Below the pieces are notes generated by a model that saw only the letters and a program-made list of their open reading frames with translations, searched no databases and was not told the DNA's origin. 50,371 nt of DNA from an uncultured Blautia sp. GTDB lineage: Bacteria; Bacillota; Clostridia; Lachnospirales; Lachnospiraceae. Position numbers and translations under genes: made by a program. Below are positions 33,167 to 41,994 of this stretch, piece after piece. The stretch covers positions 1-50,371 of the forward strand of contig CABSEJ010000007.1 of assembly GCA_902476765.1 (NCBI GenBank), read 5' to 3'. Each line of letters starts with the position of its first letter. The stretch's first letter is position 1.

Positions 33167-34561
33167 CTAGAATGTAAATTTTTCCTCAAAATAAGCCTTC
33201 AAATCTTCAATTTTAATTCTTTCCTGCTCCATGGTATCTCTGTCACGGACCGTCACGGCGCCGTCATTCTCAGAGTCAAAATCATAAGTCACGCAGAAAG
33301 GAGTTCCAATTTCATCCTGGCGGCGATAACGTTTTCCGATGTTTCCTCTGTCATCAAATTCACAATTATATTTCTTAGACAGCTCTCCGAACACCTTCAG
33401 TGCGCCTTCATTTAATTTCTTGGAAAGAGGCAGTACGCCGATTTTCACCGGAGCCAGGGCCGGATGGAAATGCAGAACTGTACGCACATCATTTTTTTCT
33501 GCATCCAGAACTTCCTCGTCGTAAGCGCTGCACAGGAAAGCCAGCACCATACGGTCAGCACCCAGAGAAGGCTCAATAACATAAGGAATGTATTTCTGGC
33601 TGGTCTCATCGTCAAAATATGTCATATCCTGTCCTGAGGTTTCCTGATGTCTCGTCAAGTCATAATCGGTTCTGTCAGCAATTCCCCACAGCTCACCCCA
33701 ACCAAAGGGGAACAGGAATTCCACGTCTGTGGTAGCCTTACTGTAGAAGCTCAATTCCTCTTTGTCATGGTCTCTGTAGCGAACCTCTTCATCCTTTAAG
33801 CCCAGGCTGTGGAGCCAGTCTAAGCAGAACTGCTTCCAATAAGCAAACCACTCTAAATCCGTGTCCGGTTTACAGAAAAACTCCAGCTCCATCTGCTCGA
33901 ATTCACGGGTACGGAAGGTAAAGTTTCCGGGAGTAATCTCGTTTCGGAAAGATTTTCCTATCTGAGCAATACCGAAAGGAAGTTTTTTCCTGGAGGTTCT
34001 CTGCACGTTTTTAAAGTTTACAAAAATTCCCTGAGCTGTCTCCGGTCTTAAATATACGGTGTTTTTAGCGTCCTCGGTAACGCCCTGGAAAGTCTTAAAC
34101 ATCAGGTTAAACTGACGAATATCTGTGAAATTATGCTTTCCGCAGGTTGGGCAGGGAATGTTATGTTCCTCAATAAAATTTTTCATCTGCTCCTGGCTCC
34201 AGGCATCCACGCTGCCTTCCAGCTGGATTCCATTCTCAGCGCAGTAATCTTCAATAAGTTTATCTGCCCGGAATCTTTCGTGGCACTCCCTGCAGTCCAT
34301 CAGAGGGTCAGAAAAACCGCCCAGATGTCCGGAAGCCACCCAGGTTTGAGGATTCATCAAAATCGCACAGTCTACACCTACGTTGTATGGACTTTCCATT
34401 ACGAATTTCTGCCACCAGGCCTTTTTAACATTATTTTTCAGTTCCACGCCAAGAGGACCGTAATCCCAGGTATTGGCCAGACCGCCGTAAATTTCAGAAC
34501 CCGGATATACAAATCCTCTGGATTTTGCCAGCGCTACAATCTTTTCCATTGTCTTTTCCAT
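33167..34561 (-). CDS. glyS: Glycyl-tRNA synthetase (homodimeric, class II)
   Basis: A 464-residue alpha2-type enzyme that attaches glycine to tRNA-Gly. Class II motifs: GLANTWDYGPLGVELKNNVK, motif 2 FRNEITPGNFTFRTREFEQMELEFF and motif 3 YIPYVIEPSLGADRMVLAFL. A zinc-like cluster appears as CRECHERFRADKL and IPCPTCGKHNFTD. The C-terminal anticodon-binding domain (APVKIGVLPLSKKLNE, RYRRQDEIGTPFCVTYD) is complete. A strong promoter lies at 34762-34790, leaving a leader of about 190 bases in which I found no T-box. Confidence 0.97.
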   Translation of the reverse strand: MEKTMEKIVALAKSRGFVYPGSEIYGGLANTWDYGPLGVELKNNVKKAWWQKFVMESPYNVGVDCAILMNPQTWVASGHLGGFSDPLMDCRECHERFRADKLIEDYCAENGIQLEGSVDAWSQEQMKNFIEEHNIPCPTCGKHNFTDIRQFNLMFKTFQGVTEDAKNTVYLRPETAQGIFVNFKNVQRTSRKKLPFGIAQIGKSFRNEITPGNFTFRTREFEQMELEFFCKPDTDLEWFAYWKQFCLDWLHSLGLKDEEVRYRDHDKEELSFYSKATTDVEFLFPFGWGELWGIADRTDYDLTRHQETSGQDMTYFDDETSQKYIPYVIEPSLGADRMVLAFLCSAYDEEVLDAEKNDVRTVLHFHPALAPVKIGVLPLSKKLNEGALKVFGELSKKYNCEFDDRGNIGKRYRRQDEIGTPFCVTYDFDSENDGAVTVRDRDTMEQERIKIEDLKAYFEEKFTF

Positions 34562-34761
34562 TCTACTGTCTCCTCTATCAATCTTGTATTCTTTTTATCT
34601 TCAGCCGTTCCGACTGTTTGGCCCCTTGTACACTGAAGGTAAATGTCTTTCAGACAAAAACGGCTTATATCCTGTAGTCTGCCCTGCTTTTTGCTACGAA
34701 ATCATCTCCCATATTTCCACCCGGTTTTCCCGGAATCAGCGGGCTTCACACGATAAGCTAT

Positions 34762-34790
34762 ATTATAACTGGTTCATCTTCTCTTTTCAA
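34762..34790 (-). promoter_or_regulatory. Promoter of glyS
   Basis: TTGAAA (34785-34790), 17 bases, consensus TATAAT (34762-34767) on the minus strand. Confidence 0.75.
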
Positions 34791-34839
34791 CCTCTAACCC
34801 GGAGATTTTCTCCATTTCAGAGAAAATCCAAAGAAACTC

Positions 34840-34868
34840 ATGACGAAATAGGAATTTTCTGCTATAAT
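34840..34868 (+). promoter_or_regulatory. Promoter of the SLC13/ArsB-like permease gene
   Basis: ATGACG (34840-34845), 17 bases, consensus TATAAT (34863-34868) on plus. The predicted start of transcription near 34875 lies just before GTG 34902. Confidence 0.65.
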
Positions 34869-34901
34869 GCTCTGGAAATATGGAGAAAGGAAAAATCCCC
34901 A

Positions 34902-35996
34902 GTGAAAAAAATCATTGAAATATTAAGAAATGACGTTGTTTTATGCGCTTCCTTTGTGCTGGCACTGGCTTCCTGTTTTTTCGTACCGCCCAGCACGGCT
35001 TATATAAAATATCTGGATTTGCGTACTTTAATCCTTCTGTTTTGTTTGATGCTGATAACAGGAGGTATGGGAAAACAGAATTTATTCCGCTATGCAGGAA
35101 ATCTTATTTTGTCCAGAGTAAAGACAAAAAAAGGACTTGCCTTTACTCTGGTCTTTCTATGTTTTGTATCCAGCATGCTCATTACCAATGACATAGCCCT
35201 GATTACCTTTGTTCCTTTTGGAATTCTTTTGCTGAAAATGGCCGGTATGACGCCAAAGCTGTGCTACACCATCACACTTATGACCATTGCCGCAAATCTG
35301 GGAAGTATGCTGACTCCTGTAGGGAATCCTCAGAACCTGTATCTGTATTCTCTGTCCGGCTATCCTTTACAGGATTTTCTGCTGCTGATGCTGCCTTACA
35401 CCCTGTTAGCCGGAGTTATTCTTCTTTTTTTTGTATTTCTGGGCTATAGGCAGGATTTTATCCCCATCGTCCCTGAGAAGCTGCCGCCGCTGGAGAAAAG
35501 GCCTATCTGGCTTTATTCTGCTCTGTTTTTTTTATGCCTTCTTTCCGTGGCCAGGATACTGTCTCCTGCCCTGCTGCTTCTGATAACCTGCTGCTGTATT
35601 TTTCTGCAGGAACGGCGGCTGTTCCGGGAAATTGACTACTCCCTGCTGCTTACTTTTGTCTTCTTTTTTGTTTTTGTAGGCAATCTGAAAAATTTCCAGC
35701 TTCTCCACGGAGTCATTCTCTCTTTGCTGGAAGGCAGGGAACGGCTTATTTCTGTGCTTTTAAGCCAAATCATCAGCAATGTGCCTGCAGCTCTTCTGCT
35801 GTCCGGCTACACAGACAATATACGGGAAATCATCATAGGCACCAATCTGGGAGGACTTGGCACAATGATTGCCTCCATGGCCAGCCTGATTTCCTATAAA
35901 CAGGTGGCTCTGGCTTATCCTAAACTTCGGAAGCGCTACTTTCTTATTTTTACCCTATGTAATATCCTGTTTCTTATGGTCCTCTACCCATGGTGA
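34902..35996 (+). CDS. SLC13/ArsB-type anion or citrate permease
   Basis: A 364-residue integral membrane protein (ion transporter superfamily) with about ten spans. Typical segments are LLFCLMLITGGMGKQNLFRY, SSMLITNDIALITFVPFGIL and the TIAANLGSMLTPVGNPQNLY loop, which is diagnostic for the family, mirrored by LSQIISNVPAALLLSGY and GTNLGGLGTMIASMASLI in the second half. GTG 34902 is chosen because the promoter -10 is at 34863-34868 and the upstream part of the frame lacks membrane character. An AAGGA lies 11 bases before it. The substrate (dicarboxylate, arsenite or sodium exchange) is not determinable. It converges on recO with one base between the stop codons. Confidence 0.85.
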   Translation: MKKIIEILRNDVVLCASFVLALASCFFVPPSTAYIKYLDLRTLILLFCLMLITGGMGKQNLFRYAGNLILSRVKTKKGLAFTLVFLCFVSSMLITNDIALITFVPFGILLLKMAGMTPKLCYTITLMTIAANLGSMLTPVGNPQNLYLYSLSGYPLQDFLLLMLPYTLLAGVILLFFVFLGYRQDFIPIVPEKLPPLEKRPIWLYSALFFLCLLSVARILSPALLLLITCCCIFLQERRLFREIDYSLLLTFVFFFVFVGNLKNFQLLHGVILSLLEGRERLISVLLSQIISNVPAALLLSGYTDNIREIIIGTNLGGLGTMIASMASLISYKQVALAYPKLRKRYFLIFTLCNILFLMVLYPW

Positions 35997-35997
35997 T

Positions 35998-36741
35998 TCA
36001 GACCATAAGCTTCAGGATTTCCAGACTTTTAAATTCCTTGTCTATGTATCTTTTTGTATAGGCCCGCATCACCCTTCCTACTTCCTCCTCCACTTCTCTG
36101 GTAACCGTAAAGCTATAAAGCTTTTCCAGCTTTGCGGCAATGATAAACTGGAGCGTATAGAGGGCGGAAGGGCTGATGTGGATAAGCCCTTTTTTCACAT
36201 TTCCACAGTTTTGGCAGTACACACAGGAATCCTCCACACTGAACCAACAGTTCTCTTCCGTACTGCCGCATTCCCCGCATTGGAACACAGAAGGATATTC
36301 CCCGTTCACCGTCATAGCCTTCAATTCAAAAATATACCGTATCAGATTATTGCTTATCTTTCCTTTCAAAAGAGCTTTCATGGTCACATACAGAAGATTC
36401 AGCATCTCTGTTCCGTCCATATTTTCCCGGGAATAATAATCCGCCAGCTCCAGAAAATAAAAGCCATAATAAATTCCCGGCTGAAGGCCGGCCAATTGTG
36501 CAAAATACTCTTTCACCGATGCGGAACGCATCTGATAGGCCGTCCTTCCCTCAAACAGGAAAAAAGAACCGAATACAAAGGGATTGGCCACAGCCAGAAG
36601 CGAACTGTTCTGCCGCCTTGCCCCTTTTGCAAAAGCCGTGATTTTCCCTCTTTCTCTGGTAAGAAGTACCAGCCTTTTATCATAATCGCCCACAGGCGAA
36701 GCAGAAAGCACCATGCCTGTAACGGTAATCAAATCACTCAT
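35998..36741 (-). CDS. recO: DNA repair protein RecO
   Basis: A 247-residue protein with an N-terminal OB fold (ITVTGMVLSASPVGDYDKRL, LLTRERGKITAFAKGARRQN) and a helical C-terminal domain with a four-cysteine zinc site (QCGECGSTEENCWF and VYCQNCGNVKKGLIHISPSA). RecO works with RecR to load RecA at gaps in DNA. The ATG overlaps the era stop by one base, and era-recO order is conserved in Firmicutes. Confidence 0.95.
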   Translation of the reverse strand: MSDLITVTGMVLSASPVGDYDKRLVLLTRERGKITAFAKGARRQNSSLLAVANPFVFGSFFLFEGRTAYQMRSASVKEYFAQLAGLQPGIYYGFYFLELADYYSRENMDGTEMLNLLYVTMKALLKGKISNNLIRYIFELKAMTVNGEYPSVFQCGECGSTEENCWFSVEDSCVYCQNCGNVKKGLIHISPSALYTLQFIIAAKLEKLYSFTVTREVEEEVGRVMRAYTKRYIDKEFKSLEILKLMV

Positions 36742-37646
36742 CAGATTTCCTTCTTGTCATACCCAAAATTCTTTATGAGATAATCGCTGTCTCTCCAGTC
36801 TTTTTTCACCTTCACCCACAATTTCAGATTGACCTTCTGGTCCAACAGCTTTTCCATATCTTCACGGGCGGTGCTGCCGATTTTTTTCAGCATAGCGCCC
36901 TGCTTCCCGATAATAATTCCTTTGTGGGAATCCCTCTCACAGATAATGGTGGCCTCAATATCCACCAGATTTCCATTGGGCCGTTCTTTCATTTTCTCAA
37001 CGCTGACTGCAATGCCGTGGGGGATTTCTTCTCCCAGACACCGGAGAGCCTTCTCCCGTATCATCTCCGCCACAATCTGTCTTTGCGGCTGGTCTGTTAC
37101 CGTATCCTCGTCATAAAACTGAGGGCCATAGGGCAGATACTTAAAAATACAGTCCAGTAAAGTGTCCAGATTTACAGAACGCAGGGCAGACACCGGAACA
37201 ATGTCTGCAAAATCATATAGCTTTCTGTAGGCTTCCATATAGCCTGCCACTGCTTTTTTCTCCACGGTATCCACTTTATTCATTACCAGAATCACCGGAA
37301 GAGAATTCCCCTTCAACTGTTCTGCAATATGCCGCTCCCCAGGTCCGATATAATCAGAGGCCTCTACCAGCCATAAAATCACATCAGCATCCTTAAAGGT
37401 ACGCTGGGCCACATTTACCATATACTCTCCCAGCTTATTTTTGGCCTTGTGGATGCCCGGGGTATCTAAAAATACAATCTGCCCCCGCTGACAGGTGTAA
37501 ACGGTCTGAATCCTGTTTCTGGTTGTCTGGGGTTTTCTGGATGTAATGGCAATTTTCTGCCCAATCAAATGATTCATGAGGGTGGACTTTCCCACATTAG
37601 GCCTTCCGATAATTGCTGCAAATCCTGATTTAAAATCTGCCTTCAT
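36741..37646 (-). CDS. era: GTPase Era
   Basis: A 301-residue GTPase with a C-terminal KH domain. G1 IIGRPNVGKSTLMNHLIG, G2/G3 TTRNRIQTVYTCQRGQIVFL with DTPGIHKAKNKLGEYM, G4 MNKVDTVEKK. The KH part includes GIIIGKQGAMLKKIGSTARE. Era binds the 3' end of 16S rRNA and assists small-subunit maturation. It lies nine bases behind the M16C protease gene. Confidence 0.97.
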   Translation of the reverse strand: MKADFKSGFAAIIGRPNVGKSTLMNHLIGQKIAITSRKPQTTRNRIQTVYTCQRGQIVFLDTPGIHKAKNKLGEYMVNVAQRTFKDADVILWLVEASDYIGPGERHIAEQLKGNSLPVILVMNKVDTVEKKAVAGYMEAYRKLYDFADIVPVSALRSVNLDTLLDCIFKYLPYGPQFYDEDTVTDQPQRQIVAEMIREKALRCLGEEIPHGIAVSVEKMKERPNGNLVDIEATIICERDSHKGIIIGKQGAMLKKIGSTAREDMEKLLDQKVNLKLWVKVKKDWRDSDYLIKNFGYDKKEI

Positions 37647-37655
37647 ATATTCTCC

Positions 37656-40574
37656 TTATAATAGGTACTTCATTTCCTGGAATAGTTCTTTCTCCTGCTG
37701 CAGTTTTTCTTCGCTGCCGATGACACAGAACCGGTTCTGCTTCATCACAGCATCTACAAGTTCTGCCAGATTCCGGATGTCCTGTGGGTCGGCATCTAAT
37801 ATCTGCTCCCGCTCCTGCTGCAAATCCTCTTCTTTTACCTGGGAAAACCAGGCGTTTAAGGACATACTGCCTTTAGCGGAGGGTGTAAGAGGCGTATCCA
37901 GCTCACTGATGGTTCCGATAATATATTTTGTCATTTCCCTTTCATCTGCCTGGAAAGAGCGGATAAAGTCTCCGGTCTTCTGGAAAACCTCCAATGTTTT
38001 TCTCAGATTAGGGTCCCGGTAGGAAACTAAAAAGCTGTCTCCATTCCGCCGGAAGGAACTCATACACCCATAGGCCCCTCCTTTTACCCGGATATTCATC
38101 CAGAGATACTCATAGCTCAGCATAACCTTTAATATCCGCAAAGCTCCGGTATAGTGATAGCCAGCTTCTGCGAAATTTCCTGCAGCCGCCACATACTGCA
38201 CCTGTCCTGAGGTCTGGAATCCCTCATTCTTAACCTCAAACACAGAGACAGCCGGTTCTCCCTGTATCTCTTCTGTACAAAGGCCTGCCTTCAATTCCCG
38301 GATTTCTTCCTCCAGACCATGATAGCCTGCCTCATCAGAGGTATAGCTTACCATAAGGTTTTCCGGCCGGAAGATATAATGCATCAATTCCTTTAAGGCG
38401 GCTATAAGGCCTTCTTTTCTCTCCTGGAAGTTCTTTTCCAAATCATCCAGCAATCTGTAAAAATCAATCCCTGCCACCTTTTCCTGGAAGCAGGCGGTCT
38501 CTGAAAAATAGGATAGCGCCCGCATTACCGCTGTAGAGTGGCCGGCCGAAGCCATGCTCATCTGCTGTCTGGACTTCATCCGGGCAATGATTTCGTACAG
38601 ACGCTTTTCATCCCCCAGTCTTGAGGTTCCCAGAATTTCTTTTATCATCCGGAACACGAAAGGAATATCCTGGTACAGGGCTTTAGCCTTAATTCCCAGC
38701 ATATGAACCGTCTTCTTATTGTCCCAGGCATTGCCGAAAACCTGTACCCCAAAATAAATTCCCCCGCTTCTGCTGTTGATTTCATTAGACAGCTCTCCGT
38801 AGGTGAAATTTTCCGTATCCACATATCCCAAAACAGATTTCAGAATCCCCATATACGGAACCAGCCGCTCCGGTACCTGCTTTGTGTCAAACAAAAGCTC
38901 CAGATAGCCGATTCCGTTAGTGTCTAAATCATGATGGAGAATCAGCGTATCCTGGCAGTGCTTCTCTGTATTGTATAGTCTGCCGGCCTTTCTGGAAATA
39001 TCCTCCCTCTTTAAAAGGGGAATGGTATTCAGAGCCTCCTGGCTTTCCGGGGAATCCTGGTATTCTTTCAAATGAACTGTATCCTTTACCAGCTTTTCCT
39101 GCTCCTTGGGGGAAAGAGAAGCTTTATAAGCGGCCAGCTTCTCCTCCAGCTCCTTCTCTCTCTGGGCGGCCAGGCCTCTCTTGGGATTCACCACTACCAC
39201 GGAACCGTGGGTGTTATTAAGGAAATATTCTTCTATCAGATTTTCAAAATAGCCTGTCTTTGCTTCCTTTTTCAGCTTATCAAAAATCCCCAGCTTTTTC
39301 AGATGGTCAAAGGGACGTCCCTCATCATAGAGCCAGCTGTCAAATACATCAATACCATACATCAGGCCCTTGGGGAAAGAGGAAAAATCTGCTTCTCGAA
39401 AGCGGAATTCCATATAATTGATACCTGCGGCCACAGCCTTCTGGTCAATACCTTCCTTTACAATCTTCTCAAGAGTTGCTTTAATAAGGTCCACAAATCT
39501 GTCCTTGTCCTCCGGTCTGGCGTTTTTCGCCACTATGGAAAAGAAGGGCTGATAAATCCCATCCTCATAGGAGCCAAGAATATCCTTTCCCAGTCCTGCA
39601 TCTAAAAGAGCCTGCTTCAAAGGCGCACCTGGTGCGCTCAAAAGCACATAATCCAGCACTTCAAAGGCCGTGCATTTTTCCACGTCCAGACTGTCACCTA
39701 CTACCAGATTGTAGGACAGATAAGAATTCTCCTCCGTAGGCTCATTCTCAGAAACCGGATATTCCATCACCAGCTCCTTAACCTGTTGGAAAGGTTTCTG
39801 CATAGGAATCTCCGACTGCACAGGAATAGCATCAAACTGGGACAGATATTCCTTGTCCATCCAGTTCAGCCTTTCCTCCACATCCATTTTTCCGTAAAGA
39901 TAAATATAGCTGTTGGCCGGATGGTAGTATTTGCTGTGAAAATCTAAAAATTCAGAATACTTCAAATCCGGTATATATTGAGGGTCGCCCCCAGACTCTA
40001 CGCCATAAGGAGTGTCCGGAAACAGCGAATTGAAAATCTCCCTGTCCAGCACATCCTCTGGTGAGGAAAAAGCTCCCTTCATCTCATTGTAGACAACCCC
40101 GTTAAGGGTTACCGGGCTTTCCAGGTCTTCCAGCTCATAATGCCAGCCCTCCTGGCGGAAAATTTCTTCTCTTTCATATATATTAGGGAAAAATACAGCG
40201 TCCAGATAAACGTGCATTAAATTCTTAAAATCCTTATCATTGCAGCTTGCCACGGGATACATGGTCTTGTCCGGATAAGTCATAGCATTCAAAAAAGTAT
40301 TCAGAGAACCCTTTACCAGCTCCACAAAGGGGTCCTTTAAAGGAAAATGTCTGGAACCACAGAGAACACTGTGTTCCAGAATGTGGGCCACTCCCGTACT
40401 GTTGGCCGGTGGTGTACGAAAGGCTATATTAAATACCTTATTGTCATCCTCATTCTCTATGACCATAACTTTGGCTCCGCTTTTTTTGTGCTTCAGCAAA
40501 TATCCGGTAGAATGAATGTCCGAAATATCCTGGCACATCACCAGCTCATAGGCCGGTACTGCTTCTATTTTCAT
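37656..40574 (-). CDS. M16C family zinc metalloprotease (presequence protease-like)
   Basis: A 972-residue cytosolic peptidase made of four homologous domains, as in PreP/Cym1. The inverted zinc motif HxxEH is in NSTGVAHILEHSVLCGSRHF, and the third ligand Glu is in VVYNEMKGAFSSPEDVLDRE. The C-terminal half shows the RxxxY-type segment (RVKGGAYGCMSSFRRNGDSF). It degrades short unfolded peptides. AGGAGG precedes the ATG; an extended -10 (TGTTATACT, minus, 40758-40766) lies in the gap upstream. Confidence 0.93.
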   Translation of the reverse strand: MKIEAVPAYELVMCQDISDIHSTGYLLKHKKSGAKVMVIENEDDNKVFNIAFRTPPANSTGVAHILEHSVLCGSRHFPLKDPFVELVKGSLNTFLNAMTYPDKTMYPVASCNDKDFKNLMHVYLDAVFFPNIYEREEIFRQEGWHYELEDLESPVTLNGVVYNEMKGAFSSPEDVLDREIFNSLFPDTPYGVESGGDPQYIPDLKYSEFLDFHSKYYHPANSYIYLYGKMDVEERLNWMDKEYLSQFDAIPVQSEIPMQKPFQQVKELVMEYPVSENEPTEENSYLSYNLVVGDSLDVEKCTAFEVLDYVLLSAPGAPLKQALLDAGLGKDILGSYEDGIYQPFFSIVAKNARPEDKDRFVDLIKATLEKIVKEGIDQKAVAAGINYMEFRFREADFSSFPKGLMYGIDVFDSWLYDEGRPFDHLKKLGIFDKLKKEAKTGYFENLIEEYFLNNTHGSVVVVNPKRGLAAQREKELEEKLAAYKASLSPKEQEKLVKDTVHLKEYQDSPESQEALNTIPLLKREDISRKAGRLYNTEKHCQDTLILHHDLDTNGIGYLELLFDTKQVPERLVPYMGILKSVLGYVDTENFTYGELSNEINSRSGGIYFGVQVFGNAWDNKKTVHMLGIKAKALYQDIPFVFRMIKEILGTSRLGDEKRLYEIIARMKSRQQMSMASAGHSTAVMRALSYFSETACFQEKVAGIDFYRLLDDLEKNFQERKEGLIAALKELMHYIFRPENLMVSYTSDEAGYHGLEEEIRELKAGLCTEEIQGEPAVSVFEVKNEGFQTSGQVQYVAAAGNFAEAGYHYTGALRILKVMLSYEYLWMNIRVKGGAYGCMSSFRRNGDSFLVSYRDPNLRKTLEVFQKTGDFIRSFQADEREMTKYIIGTISELDTPLTPSAKGSMSLNAWFSQVKEEDLQQEREQILDADPQDIRNLAELVDAVMKQNRFCVIGSEEKLQQEKELFQEMKYLL

Positions 40575-40995
40575 ACCAGTTCCTCCTGTTTTTGTTCTTT
40601 TCTCTTGCTTTTACTTTTTCTTTGTCTTTTTCTTATTTTTATAATCTTTTCTCTTATCCTTTATTATCATCCGGGAAAGCTGTCTCTATCCCTCTCTTTT
40701 CCATGCAGGTATGGATTTCTGCTTCACACTGCCTGTTCCCGTAATCTTCAAAACATAAGTATAACATAGTTTTTTTCCGGAAGATAGAACTTTTCAGCGG
40801 GTGACAAAAAATTTCGTAACAGAACCAGGCGTAATTTTTTCCTGAATCCCCCGGCCGAACCAATATAAAAATTTCGGGGACTGCCATGTGATATACACGG
40901 CAATCCCCGATAAAAGGCCTTTATGTATAGCAGAAGACACGCATAAAATGTATAATTATTCCTAATACACATTTAATGCAGCCTTTTTGTCCGCT
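40575..40995. other. Intergenic region upstream of the M16C protease
   Basis: Holds the protease leader (purine-rich repeats of AAGAA type before the start), a probable extended -10 TGTTATACT on minus at 40758-40766 and, towards 40996, the terminator of the phosphoribosyltransferase-like gene. The open frames here of 74-77 codons look non-coding. Confidence 0.55.
40866..40909 (-). terminator. Terminator of the phosphoribosyltransferase-like gene
   Basis: An 11-bp stem CGGGGATTGCC/GGCAGTCCCCG (40899-40909 with 40875-40885), followed on minus by AAATTTTTAT. Confidence 0.8.
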
Positions 40996-41643
40996 TTACA
41001 GCTTAGAATATCCGTAGCCATTGACAATGGCGTCTATTTTCTCCTGTCTCTGGCACATAGGGCACTTATCTGCAGCATAAGATTCATAGTTTGGAATATC
41101 CTGTTTCTTAAATACAGCGTTAATATCCAGACCTGCAACTTTATTTACTGCGCTGAAAATAGCTGCCACGCCCTGAATGATTCCGCCATAGTACAGCACA
41201 CTTTCCATACACTGCTGCAAAGTAGTTCCTGTGGTAATGGAGCCCATGAGAATAACTACATTTCTCTTCCGCACCATATGCTGAATGTTATCCCGGAAAA
41301 TCATCTGACCGTTTGGATTAAACTCCGGAGTAACAATATAAATCGTCTTGTGAGCATTCATGGACAAAACCCCGGCCTTTGCCAGTTCTTCTGCCAAAAA
41401 AGCACCGATTACCTCCAGACCATCCATACAGATAATGGTATCCACAGGAGTGGTGGTCTCATATCTGGCAGACAGCAGCTTGGCAATCCTGGAAGCCTCA
41501 GCGCATCTGGTCTTCATGGTAGTCATATCCAGGTAATGGGTAATATGAGACTGAGATGTAACGAAATGTCCGGGGATAATTTTCAACTGGATTTTATCAT
41601 CCCCTTTTGCATATGCCTTAAACATTCTTGCTTCCAATTCCAT
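40996..41643 (-). CDS. Phosphoribosyltransferase-like protein (PyrE-related)
   Basis: A 215-residue protein of the type I phosphoribosyltransferase fold. The segments DTIICMDGLEVIGAFLAEEL and VVILMGSITTGTTLQQCMES correspond to the substrate hood and the PRPP-binding loop, although the usual two acidic residues before TGTT are replaced by MGSI, which is unlike catalytic orotate enzymes. The C-terminus carries a small Cys pair (ADKCPMCQRQEK). ATG 41643 follows GAGGAGG; the longer frame to 41688 is less likely. Function is unclear; it may be a regulator or a salvage enzyme. Confidence 0.72.
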   Translation of the reverse strand: MELEARMFKAYAKGDDKIQLKIIPGHFVTSQSHITHYLDMTTMKTRCAEASRIAKLLSARYETTTPVDTIICMDGLEVIGAFLAEELAKAGVLSMNAHKTIYIVTPEFNPNGQMIFRDNIQHMVRKRNVVILMGSITTGTTLQQCMESVLYYGGIIQGVAAIFSAVNKVAGLDINAVFKKQDIPNYESYAADKCPMCQRQEKIDAIVNGYGYSKL

Positions 41644-41751
41644 AATACTACCTCCTCTTTTTCCGAACCGGTTCCTTCCCGTTCCCACCGGTTCTTGAAT
41701 TTTCTGATAATTCGATTATATCACGATTTTATCATAAAATAAAGAAGATTC

Positions 41752-41780
41752 TTGACAACCCAAAAAAGATATGATAATTT
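41752..41780 (+). promoter_or_regulatory. Promoter of leader ORF and CorC/HlyC gene
   Basis: Consensus TTGACA at 41752-41757; a -10-like TGATAATTT region at 41772-41780 (TAATTT after 17 bases, GATAAT after 15). It is 30-60 bases before the leader ORF. Confidence 0.6.
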
Positions 41781-41812
41781 TAATACCAATCAGAAAGGAT
41801 GTGAAATTTTTC

Positions 41813-41884
41813 ATGGACGACGAGCCTGACAATGATTGTTGTAAATTTGTATATCAGCCCATGGAAATTATTATGAATACATAA
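41813..41884 (+). CDS. 23-codon leader ORF ahead of the CorC/HlyC gene
   Basis: The ORF reads MDDEPDNDCCKFVYQPMEII, then MNT and TAA. It is preceded by AAAGGATG about a dozen bases upstream and lies directly behind a good promoter. Its stop codon ends one base before the left arm of a strong intrinsic terminator. The very acidic N-terminus and the paired cysteines are noteworthy. Its position between promoter and terminator suggests a leader peptide controlling read-through to the transport gene at 41995. Translation is not proven. Confidence 0.5.
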   Translation: MDDEPDNDCCKFVYQPMEIIMNT

Positions 41885-41885
41885 A

Positions 41886-41944
41886 GGGACGCTGCACAGC
41901 TTTGCGGAAGCAATTTCCGGAAAGCTGTGCGGCTGTCCCTTTTT
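41886..41944 (+). terminator. Strong terminator or attenuator before the CorC/HlyC gene
   Basis: A long stem GGGAC...GCACAGCTTT...CGGAA pairing with TTCCG...AAAGCTGTGC...GTCCC (41886-41909 with 41914-41939, a few bulges), then TTTTT. The gene downstream begins only 51 bases later with no other promoter seen, so it must be read through or be served by another start. Confidence 0.8.
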
Positions 41945-41994
41945 GCGTATTTTTAATTTCTAAGTATACTAATTTTAAGGAGTTTTTAGCAAAA

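Larger units (their letters stand above)
34562..34901. other. Divergent promoter region between glyS and the permease gene
   Basis: It holds the glyS leader on minus, two divergent promoters (34762-34790 minus, 34840-34868 plus) and no gene. The glyS leader has a GCCGTT/AACGGC inverted repeat (about 34600-34660) but neither a T-box motif nor a glycine riboswitch that I can recognise. The open plus-strand frame from 34584 is not coding; see the permease entry. Confidence 0.6.

Noticed and set aside
34562..34755. T-box or glycine riboswitch in the glyS leader
   Set aside because: The leader is long, but no GGUGGNACCGCG-type T-box and no glycine aptamer pattern could be found by eye; only a short inverted repeat is present.
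34584..34901. Plus-strand open frame extending the permease by 106 codons upstream of GTG 34902
   Set aside because: It contains both divergent promoters, including the TATAAT of the permease itself, and translates to a sequence without membrane or family character.
40654..40972. Two short minus-strand frames (77 and 74 codons) in the gap before the M16C protease
   Set aside because: They overlap each other in different frames, include a terminator hairpin and a promoter element, and show no family features.
41902..41994. In-frame extension of the CorC/HlyC protein by 31 codons
   Set aside because: The region is the right arm of the intrinsic terminator; coding there would conflict with the ATG at 41995 that begins the membrane segment.
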